The notes beneath the pieces are model-generated. The model was given only the letters and a program-made list of their open reading frames with translations. It had not been told where the DNA came from and searched no databases. Below, in pieces: positions 7,068 through 14,000 of a stretch of DNA of 22,019 nt; the first letter of the stretch is position 1; every line of letters starts with the position of its first letter. Made by a program: the position numbers and the translations under genes. Source of the stretch: Moorena producens 3L (GTDB lineage: Bacteria > Cyanobacteriota > Cyanobacteriia > Cyanobacteriales > Coleofasciculaceae); contig NZ_GL890840.1 of NCBI RefSeq assembly GCF_000211815.1, positions 239,034-261,052 on the forward strand, given 5' to 3'.

Positions 7068-7856
7068 ATGCCTCCACCTGAGCCTAAGAATAAATGCCTA
7101 GATTGCTTAGGGATGAAATTGGAAGGAATGCTGATTCCGCCAAACAAACAAAAACGTAAGTTTTGGCAAAAACCCTCTAAAATGCCGCAGATTAATTTAT
7201 ACCTAACCATCCAATTTAACCAGCAGTGGGAAGAGTTGCTCGAAGGTCGTGTTAAATTTGGACTCAAAGGTGGAGTACTGCGTCTTCATCTCCAACATGG
7301 TAATATCCCCTATGAATTCCGTGAGCTTGGTGGTTATATTCAACTGGCAACAGTAGGTAATCAACAGCAACAAGGGCCTAGTTGTGATCTAAACCACCGT
7401 CCAACAGACCCTAATGGCAACAGGGAAAGAGGGGGAGGTAATGTTACTCCAGAAGCTACCCAATCGCAATCCCACGAGACATCCCAACTAGAATATCAAC
7501 CAGAATCCTGCAAGACATCCCACGAGACTGACCAAGTTTCCTGGTGCCACATTACCAATCAAGTTTCGGCAGAAAATCCTGCCTGGATTTTTGAAGAACA
7601 GAAGGGGAATGGTGTTTTATTTGGTTCCCTGAATCGGGTAAAGCTAGCAACTGTCAATGTCACTGCTTTACCCTGTCGTATCCAAGCAATCTTTGAAGTA
7701 TCCCAGCGAGATATTTGTCTAACTGAAGTTGAGGGGTTGTGGTCCTCAAACCTTACCCGCAATAAAACCGTTGTGCTAAACAGACTGATTGTGGAACATT
7801 TGTTGGTAACTAGACTTAAGCCCTATCTGTCTCTCATGGAATTGCAATATGGGTGA
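7068..7856 (+). CDS. Protein of unknown function, translationally coupled to a pentapeptide-repeat protein
   Basis: 262 residues from the ATG at 7068; not recognised. An in-frame ATG at 7182 (residue 39, MPQINLYLTIQF) is a credible alternative start. The first 38 residues are basic and low-complexity with a CLDC pair, they abut a heptamer array, and no ribosome-binding site precedes either ATG. Two conserved-looking blocks can be seen. Residues 41-97 are beta-rich, including VKFGLKGGVLRLHLQHG. Residues 171-262 run from AWIFEEQKGNGVLFGSLNRV to the C-terminus. They are joined by a polar linker (98-170) rich in Q, S, T, N and containing a twice-repeated SHET. No signal peptide or membrane segment is present. 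The stop overlaps the next gene by 8 bases (ATG at 7849, TGA at 7854), implying coupled translation and perhaps a physical partnership with the pentapeptide protein. Confidence 0.72.
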   Translation: MPPPEPKNKCLDCLGMKLEGMLIPPNKQKRKFWQKPSKMPQINLYLTIQFNQQWEELLEGRVKFGLKGGVLRLHLQHGNIPYEFRELGGYIQLATVGNQQQQGPSCDLNHRPTDPNGNRERGGGNVTPEATQSQSHETSQLEYQPESCKTSHETDQVSWCHITNQVSAENPAWIFEEQKGNGVLFGSLNRVKLATVNVTALPCRIQAIFEVSQRDICLTEVEGLWSSNLTRNKTVVLNRLIVEHLLVTRLKPYLSLMELQYG

Positions 7857-8898
7857 GGAAAAATCTCAACCGATTCTGCTAAGCCTGATCAAGCGGGTTT
7901 TAGTGGCAGAAACAGACAATCTTGAGCAGTTGACCGCAATGGTTGGGCTGAATCTGGCTGAGGACTTCACTGCAGCTGACTTAAGTTACACTGACCTCAG
8001 CCAAGCTAGGTTGATGGAAGCGGATTTCAGAGGAACGGATTTCCGGGGGGCTAACCTCCAAGGTGCCAACTTATGTAATGCTGACTTGAGGGGGGCTGAT
8101 TTCAGTCGTGCGAATCTAAGCATGAGCCACTTCAGGAATGCTAATCTCCAGGGGGTAAGCCTTGGTGGTGCTGACTTGAGGGGGATACGATTAGATGGTG
8201 CTAATGTCAGGGATGGTGACCTCAGTGGTGCTGACTTGAGGGGAGCTGACGTCAGGAAAACTGACCTCACTGGTGTTAATCTTAGCGAGGCTAAATTGGG
8301 AGGTGCTTACCTCCAGGGGGCTAAACTCAGGGGGGCTAATCTGGGTAGTGCGATTTTGAGCAGAGCTAACCTTCAGGGCACTAACCTCATCCGTGCCCAC
8401 CTGGGGGGGGCTGACTTGAGGTGTGTTGATTTATCTGATGCTAACTTGAGCCGTGCTCAGCTTAGTGAAGCTAATCTCAAAGGTGCGAAACTGAGGAGAA
8501 GTAATCTTAAAGGTGCTGATTTAAGTTTAGCAGACATGACCCAAGTCTGCCTGATTCGTGCTAATTTGAATTATGTCCATCTGATTCGTGCCAACCTACG
8601 CAAAGCCGAGCTGATTCGTAGCGACTTAAGTAATAGTGATCTCAGGAGAGTTGATCTTCAGGGAGCTGACTTGAGTTTGGCTATCCTTGAAAATGCTGAC
8701 CTTAGGAGTGCTAATCTCAGAAGTGCGAAGATGAATCTTACTGAGTTAGATGGTGCCAATCTCAGAGGAGCTGATTTTAGTCATGCTGACATTAGGGGGG
8801 CAAGAGTGAAAGGGGCTAGGTTCGCTAAAAATAGAGGTATTTCTAATCAGATGAGAGGGGTTTTGATGCGGTTAGGGGCAATTTTTGAAGATGAATAG
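7849..8898 (+). CDS. Pentapeptide-repeat protein, 57 pentads without a break
   Basis: 349 residues. A helical-looking head (1-43, ending NLAEDFTAAD) is followed by 57 consecutive pentads of the A(D/N)LXX type, running in one register from DLSYT to RFAKN. There is then a short tail (SNQMRGVLMRLGAIFEDE). Leu or Phe occupies the central position in nearly all pentads and Ala or Gly is frequent before D/N. Four pentads make one coil of the right-handed quadrilateral beta-helix, so about 14 coils are expected. Functions in the family vary: DNA mimics such as MfpA/Qnr that bind gyrase, lumenal proteins, and unassigned cyanobacterial proteins. No signal peptide is present, so it is probably cytosolic. 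Its start lies within the end of the preceding gene, and both are likely one operon. Confidence 0.95.
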   Translation: MGEEKSQPILLSLIKRVLVAETDNLEQLTAMVGLNLAEDFTAADLSYTDLSQARLMEADFRGTDFRGANLQGANLCNADLRGADFSRANLSMSHFRNANLQGVSLGGADLRGIRLDGANVRDGDLSGADLRGADVRKTDLTGVNLSEAKLGGAYLQGAKLRGANLGSAILSRANLQGTNLIRAHLGGADLRCVDLSDANLSRAQLSEANLKGAKLRRSNLKGADLSLADMTQVCLIRANLNYVHLIRANLRKAELIRSDLSNSDLRRVDLQGADLSLAILENADLRSANLRSAKMNLTELDGANLRGADFSHADIRGARVKGARFAKNRGISNQMRGVLMRLGAIFEDE

Positions 8899-8963
8899 CT
8901 CTAGGGTGATTATTCCTCGTTAAGTTAGGGAGTATCTTTCAGGAGATTCTAGCGCTGGGGGCA

Positions 8964-9055
8964 GGGAATCGGGAATCGGGAATCGGGAATCGGAACCCAC
9001 CCCTAACCCCTCCCAGGAGGGGAACGGGAATCAGGAATCGGGAATCGGGAATCGG
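8964..9055. repeat. GGGAATC heptamer array interrupted by a 30-bp palindromic element
   Basis: Four GGGAATC units (8964-8991), then the 30-bp element with palindrome CCCCTCC-CA-GGAGGGG (8995-9024), identical to 4889-4918 and 4936-4965. GGGAATC-type units then resume (9026-9055). The placement suggests the element moved into, or co-amplified with, the array. Confidence 0.92.
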
Positions 9056-9122
9056 TAAAAAGTTATGAAAAAACTTTTTATATAAAGGTTTTAGCAATTC
9101 GTCTTGATGCAGTAGCGAGTAG

Positions 9123-9148
9123 GGTGCGTTAGGCAAAGCTAACGCACC
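9123..9148. other. Perfect 10-bp hairpin between convergent genes
   Basis: GGTGCGTTAG, six-base loop GCAAAG, then CTAACGCACC. It lies between the pentapeptide gene (ends 8898) and the convergent gene ending at 9172. No T-run follows, so a transcription-end role is only possible; it looks like a dispersed palindrome of a type seen widely in cyanobacteria. Confidence 0.75.
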
Positions 9149-9171
9149 GAGATGATAGCGATCGCATTTTT

Positions 9172-9480
9172 TCAAGCAACGTTATCCCCTGAGGTACCTA
9201 AGGGAATTAGAGGCAGCAGGGGACACAGGGGAATCAGAGACACGTTTGAGGTTTCAGTCTTGGCAGGCTCGGGTGCTTGGAAAGGTTCCTCAAATTGCTC
9301 AAAGTGCATTTCGGACACTGGTTCCTGTAACAATTTTTCTAATACAATTTGCGGTTTGACTTCAGCAATATCTTCTTCGAGGATTTGATTCAGCTTAATT
9401 TTGTCTTCTATTTCCAGAGTAGTGATTGCTTCGATAATAGACTCGAAAGGAATTAGCATTTTGACAGCAGCTTGTATCAT
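9172..9480 (-). CDS. Small protein of unknown function with a repeat-derived C-terminal tail
   Basis: 102 residues, ATG at 9480, preceded by a good ribosome-binding site (GGAAGG, five bases before the start), which fixes the start. Residues 7-42 (KMLIPFESIIEAITTLEIED and onward) look like the conserved helical core of small cyanobacterial proteins of unknown role. An acidic, glutamate-rich segment follows (EEDIAEVKPQ, EMHFEQFEEP). The last 25 residues are low-complexity, SNVSLIPLCPLLPLIPLGTS, and are encoded by a purine-rich near-repetitive stretch (GGGGACACAGGGGAATCAG on the plus strand). The reading frame may therefore have run on into repeat DNA after loss of an earlier stop. No partner gene is adjacent on the same strand. 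Confidence 0.65.
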   Translation of the reverse strand: MIQAAVKMLIPFESIIEAITTLEIEDKIKLNQILEEDIAEVKPQIVLEKLLQEPVSEMHFEQFEEPFQAPEPAKTETSNVSLIPLCPLLPLIPLGTSGDNVA

Positions 9481-9796
9481 GTTTACCTTCCGGGATTATG
9501 TTTATATGATTACTTAAGTTACTATAGTAGCCCCAATTTACCGCTGTGGTAACGGGAGTTTATGTTTATTAACATTTCATTCCCACTGATCATCTTAACT
9601 GTTGACTATTTTACCAAAATGTGTTTAATCCAGCCATAAAATTCTACCAGCTATGGTTATTGTCAACAGATCAGGACATAGTATGAAAATGAGCAAAAAT
9701 GTAGTTAAATATACTCTTAACCATGGAAAACTACTTTTACCTAGCTTACTAAGCAGGGATTATAGGATGTCTGTATAATTACTCTAATAAAAATTT

Positions 9797-9869
9797 CCCG
9801 ATCTCCCGATCTCCCGATCTACCCACACTTCCCACACTTCCCACACTTCCCATACTTCCCACAGTTCCC
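9797..9869. repeat. CCCGATCT octamer array followed by CCCACACTT nonamer array
   Basis: Three CCCGATCT units, then about five CCCACACTT units, the last ones mutated (CCCATACTT, CCCACAGTT). The nonamer reappears in the opposite orientation (AAGTGTGGG) at 10832-10872, on the other side of the two small genes at 10366-10811. Confidence 0.88.
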
Positions 9870-9878
9870 ATCTCCCTA

Positions 9879-10095
9879 TTAAACGAATGCTTACTTGTTT
9901 TATTCAAAACCTGAAAGGTAAGCAGTCAGCAGTCAGCAGTCAGCAGTCAGCAGTCAGTTTAAAATAAACCTCGTTCCTAGCACAGGCTTTGGCCTTGGCC
10001 TTTCGGCCACGCTACGCGAATGGCCACGCTGTGCGAACGACGCTCTCACTTGACTCAGATTAAACTAATGCTTACCTCTTTTATTCAAAAGCTGA
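9879..10095. repeat. 36-bp direct repeat, two copies 181 bp apart
   Basis: Copies at 9879-9914 and 10060-10095 start TTAAAC, share AATGCTTAC and TTTTATTCAAAA, and differ at 4 of 36 positions. Each copy is followed within a few bases by a heptamer array (AGCAGTC after the first, ACTAATC after the second). Confidence 0.82.
9921..9957. repeat. Heptamer array, AGCAGTC x 5.3
   Basis: Perfect heptamers; the same unit in reverse complement (GACTGCT) fills 3264-3300 and part of 2728-2748. Confidence 0.94.
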
Positions 10096-10120
10096 TCACT
10101 AATCACTAATCACTAATCAC
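10094..10120. repeat. Heptamer array, ATCACTA x ~4
   Basis: GATCACTAATCACTAATCAC and onward: a short perfect heptamer array that begins at the end of the second 36-bp direct repeat. Confidence 0.85.
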
Positions 10121-10365
10121 TTATATAGCACTACGCATTTAGATTAGGACATTCCTAAACTCCGAAACGTAAGTAATCGCTTACTTTTAGGTGCGACCCG
10201 TGGCGAATTTAATTCGCCTACGGAAAGCGCACCTTTGACTTCTGACTTCTAACTTCTGACGCTAAGCGTAGCGCTATAGCTGATGGCTGATGGCTGACAG
10301 CTGACTGCTGAATGCTTACTTTGGGAGTAAAATCACCAACATCCCTATTAGTTCGGTCGGGTGCG

Positions 10366-10551
10366 ATGGAACCAACAGAAGCACAATATCTAATTCTCAA
10401 TGCTTTGGATACCTTAGGATTACTAGAAAATACTGTTTATGACCAAGACAATGGCATTTGGTACATCAGCACTGCCAGCCTTCTTCTGCCCTTTGCTATG
10501 CTTTTACCAAATGGTGAAATTACCCCGATTACACCTCTAGCCGAATTATGA
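10366..10551 (+). CDS. Small protein of unknown function, first of an overlapping pair
   Basis: 61 residues from the ATG at 10366 (MEPTEAQYLILNALDTLGLL). The frame can also start at an ATG at 10312, giving 79 residues. That ATG sits in the motif CTGAATGCTTAC, whose core AATGCTTAC recurs in the nearby non-coding direct repeats, so I prefer the inner start. No ribosome-binding site supports either. The protein is acidic and leucine-rich, with no signal peptide. A hydrophobic LLLPFAMLLP run near the C-terminus is too short and proline-broken for a clear membrane helix. Its stop overlaps the next start as ATGA (10548-10551), the usual sign of coupled translation. I do not recognise the family. 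Confidence 0.6.
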   Translation: MEPTEAQYLILNALDTLGLLENTVYDQDNGIWYISTASLLLPFAMLLPNGEITPITPLAEL

Positions 10552-10811
10552 AGCCCTTAAGTGAATTACAACAACAGCAATATCAACGAATGGTAGAACT
10601 CTCCACTCTGGCCCGTCAGCGATATCTGGACTCCGGAGGAGATCCAAACCGAGCCTCAGGGAGTCTACACAATGAAAATTATATGACTGCGGAAGAACAG
10701 CAGGAATTCTTGGTATTAGCTAGGGCACTTTCCGGGATATACATTAATAATGGTTATGTTTACTGTCAAGGGCGGTCTTGGAAATTACCCGAAGTGTTGA
10801 ATCACGACTAG
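10548..10811 (+). CDS. Small protein of unknown function, second of an overlapping pair
   Basis: 87 residues, starting at the ATG within the ATGA overlap with the upstream gene. The sequence is hydrophilic and probably helical at the start (LSELQQQQYQRMVELSTLARQ). A glycine- and asparagine-rich middle follows (GGDPNRASGSLHNENY), then a second helix (TAEEQQEFLVLARAL) and a short strand-like end (GYVYCQGRSWKLPEV). No domain is recognised. Codon use and composition look like a genuine cyanobacterial gene rather than repeat DNA. Together with the gene before it, this forms a two-gene unit flanked by inverted nonamer arrays. A toxin-antitoxin pair is conceivable from size and coupling alone, but no motif supports it. 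Confidence 0.65.
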   Translation: MKPLSELQQQQYQRMVELSTLARQRYLDSGGDPNRASGSLHNENYMTAEEQQEFLVLARALSGIYINNGYVYCQGRSWKLPEVLNHD

Positions 10812-10831
10812 AGGGGGAGTGTGGGGAGAGG

Positions 10832-10872
10832 GGGAAGTGTGGGAAGTGTGGGAAGTGTGGGAAGTGTGGGGA
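10832..10872. repeat. Nonamer array, AAGTGTGGG x ~4.5
   Basis: Reverse complement of the CCCACACTT array at 9822-9869. It begins about 20 bases after the stop of the 87-residue gene. Confidence 0.9.
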
Positions 10873-10956
10873 GACTTAAAAACTCTTGAAAAGATTTATT
10901 AAAATAAGCTATAAAAATAAGCTACAATATAATATTTATCTAAATAATTATACCCA

Positions 10957-11042
10957 TTTCCCTATCTCCCTATCTCCCTACTTCCTGCTCCCTGCTCCCT
11001 ATTTCCCGATTCCCGACTCCCGACTCCCGACTCCCGACTCCC
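10957..11042. repeat. CTCCCTA/CTCCCTG arrays followed by CGACTCC array
   Basis: The spacer between the convergent genes ends with octamer- and heptamer-like CTCCCTAT and CTCCCTG units (10967-11002), then CGATTCC/CGACTCC heptamers (11006-11041) that run right up to the stop codon of the caspase gene. Just before it, AAAATAAGCTA is directly repeated at 10901-10911 and 10914-10924. Confidence 0.85.
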
Positions 11043-14000
11043 CTACATACCACAAATTTCCCTTAATTCTTCTTCGTCTTGATGAGTGACAAGGTAATCA
11101 TGGAGCCAATCACAACTCTGTTCCACTAAATCCTCTAGATCTAAATTCCATAAAATTACAGTATTGTCTGCACTAGCAGAAGCAAGAGTCTGGCCATCTG
11201 GGCTAAAGACCACGCTATTGACCCAATCGCTATGTCCGGTGAGGGTGTGCAGGTCTTTGCCTTGGTGATTCCATAGTTTCACCGTCTTGTCCCAACTAGC
11301 AGAAGCAAGAGTCTGGCCATCTCGGCTAAAGACCACGTTATTGACCCAATCGCTATGTCCGGTGAGGGTGTGCAGGTGTTTGCCTTGGTGATTCCATAGT
11401 TTCACCGTCTTGTCCCAACTAGCAGTAGCGATAGTCATGCCATCTGGGCTAAAGGCCACGCTAGTGACATTTGCGTTGTGTTCGGTGAGGGTGTGCAGGT
11501 GTTTGCCTTTGAGATTCCACAGTTTCACGGTGTTGTCCCAACTAGCAGAAGCGATAGTCATGCCATCTCGGCTAAAGGCGACGCTATTGACAGGTTCGCT
11601 ATGTCCAGTGAGGGTGTGCAGGTGTTTGCCTTTGAGATTCCACAGTTTCACCGTGTTGTCATCACTAGCAGTAGCGATAGTCATGCCATCTGGGCTAAAG
11701 ACGACGCTATTCACCCAATTGCTATGTCCGGTGAGGGTTTGCAGGGGTTTGCCTTCTCGATTCCACAGTTTCACCGTGTTGTCATCACTAGCAGTAGCGA
11801 TAGTCATGCCATCTGGGCTAAAGACGACGCTATTCACCCAATCGCTATGTCCGGTGAGGGTGTGCAGGTGTTTGCCTTGGTGATTCCATAGTTTCACCGT
11901 CTTGTCCCAACTAGCAGTAGCAATAGTCTGGTCATCTCGGCTAAAGGCCACGCTAGTGACATCTGCGCTATGTCCAGTGAGGATGTGCAGGTCTTTGCCT
12001 TTGAGATTCCACAGTTTCACGGTGTTGTCCAAACTAGCAGAAGCGATAGTCATGCCATCTCGGCTAAAGGCCACGCTAGTGACAGGTTCGCTATGTCCAG
12101 TCAGGGTGTGCAGGGGTTTGCCTTTGAGATTCCACAGTTTCACGGTGTTGTCATCACTAGCAGAAGCGATAGTTTGGCCGTCTGGGCTAAAGGCGACGGT
12201 TATGAGATATTGGCTATGTCCGGTGAGGGTTTGCAGTACTTTGCCTTGCAGATTCCACAGTTTCACGGTGTTGTCCAAACTAGCAGTAGCGATAGTCATG
12301 CCATCTGGGCTAAAGGCGAGACTAGTGACATCTGCGCTATGTCCAGTGAGGGTATGCAGGTGTTTGCCTTTGAGATTCCACAGTTTCACGGTGTTGTCCC
12401 AACTAGCAGAAGCGATAGTTTGGCCGTCTGGGCCAAAGGCCACGCTAGTGACAGGTTCGCTATGTCCAGTGAGGGTGTGCAGGGGTTTGCCTTTGAGATT
12501 CCACAGTTTCACAGTCTTGTCCCAACTAGCAGTAGCGATAGTCATGCCATCTCGGCTAAAGGCCACGCTAGTGACAGGTTCGCTATGTCCAGTGAGGGTG
12601 TGCAGGGGTTTGCCTTTGAGATTCCACAGTTTCACGGTGTTGTCAAAACTAGCAGAAGCGATAGTCATGCCATCTGGGCTAAAGACGAGGCTATTGACAG
12701 GTTCGCTATGTCCAGTCAGGGTGTGCAGGTGTTTGCCTTGTAGATTCCATAGTTTCACCGTCTTGTCCAAACTAGCAGAAGCGATAGTCATGCCATCTGG
12801 GCTAAAGGTGACGCTAGTGACAGTATCAGTATGTCCAGTGAGGGTGTGCAGGTGTTTGCCTTGTAGATTCCATAGTTTCACGGTGTTGTCCCAACTAGCA
12901 GAAGCGATAGTCATGCCATCTCGGCTAAAGGCCACGCTAGTGACAGTATCAGTATGTTTATCCAGGCTATTATACTGGTTGACGCCATAGAGAGATTGCT
13001 GCAACTTAGCGATCACTTGTATTCTAGTATCACCTTTTACCCTTTTTGTCTTTTGGAGTTTTCCTACTGGCCTTAAACTCTCTTTTAGAGCATCAAAGGG
13101 TTGCTTTGAGCTAAACAAGAGTTCTGAAGATTGACTCAGGGCTTTAATTTCACTTTCTTCTGCCTTTCTCGCCTGTTTACTAGACTCCAATCCAAAAACC
13201 GTTGAAACAACTGTCCCCAATACCAACACAGCAATAAACCCTGCCACCCCTAACCAGCGGTTACGGGTCATTTGCTTGTGCTTGTGACGGCTGACCTCAA
13301 TATACTCCTCCGCCAGCCCATTCAACATCCCCAATTCACCATACTTTCTTAAATACTCCTGGGCTTCTATTAACCTCCCCCCAAGCAACAGTAAACCGGC
13401 ATCATCACGCTTCTTTCCCTTCTCTTGCCATTCAAGCGCCGCCGCTTCCAGCTTGCTTTCGATCACCATCGCTTCTGTGTAAGTCTGCTTCCACTCCAGC
13501 AACCTTCCCCAGTGGCGAATCAAGGCTTCATGTACCACATCCAAAACCACATCCTGGGAATTTTCTTGATGACTTCTAGTAATCAAGCGGTTGTCTGAAC
13601 TGGCTAAGGTCTGGCTAACAGCATCGAGCAGTTCTAAACTGTGATGAGAATTGACTAACTCCCCCAGGCGTACTCGTCTACGGGTATCGAGAGTCTCTCC
13701 CACTTGAGTTAATTCCAACAACAAACGCCTAGCCACAGTTTGTTCTACCTGGGAGAGACTATCAAATACCTGATTTGCCTTCTTTTCCAGAGTTCCCTCA
13801 ATTCCCCCTAACTGTTGATAGGTTTCTAACCGTAAAAACGTTTCCTGCTGCTGTCTTGACTGTTTCCATAATTCCGTCAGAGTATATTGGAGCAGGGGAA
13901 GGCTACCTGGATAATCTTCGACATCGTTAATCAGTTGCTGTTTTAATCTCCCCTCAATCCCTAATCCTACTAATTCCGCCGGTAGTGCGATCGCTTCTTC

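Larger units (their letters stand above)
9481..10365. other. Repeat-rich intergenic region of over 800 bases
   Basis: No supported gene. The first 300 bases are AT-rich unique sequence and hold the promoter of the 9172-9480 gene. Then come CCCGATCT octamers (9797-9820), CCCACACTT nonamers (9822-9869), a 36-bp direct repeat (9879-9914 and 10060-10095, 32/36 identical), AGCAGTC heptamers (9921-9957), an inverted copy of the GTTCGCGTAGCG element (9993-10020), ACTAATC heptamers (10094-10120), the hairpin GGCGAA-TTTAA-TTCGCC (about 10203-10219), and TTCTGAC and GATGGCT type repeats up to 10311. Confidence 0.75.

Noticed and set aside
7986..8400. Minus-strand open frames opposite the pentapeptide-repeat gene
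   Set aside because: Low-complexity LKSAPLKSAP-type peptides caused by the 15-base periodicity of the real gene.
9123..9148. Intrinsic terminator of the pentapeptide gene
   Set aside because: Strong stem but no following T-run, and about 225 bases from the stop. Kept only as a hairpin.
11410..12990. Long plus-strand open frames (up to 362 codons) opposite the caspase-WD40 gene
   Set aside because: They arise from the repeated codon pattern of the near-identical WD40 units on the minus strand. They have the same 41-residue period and no independent signals.
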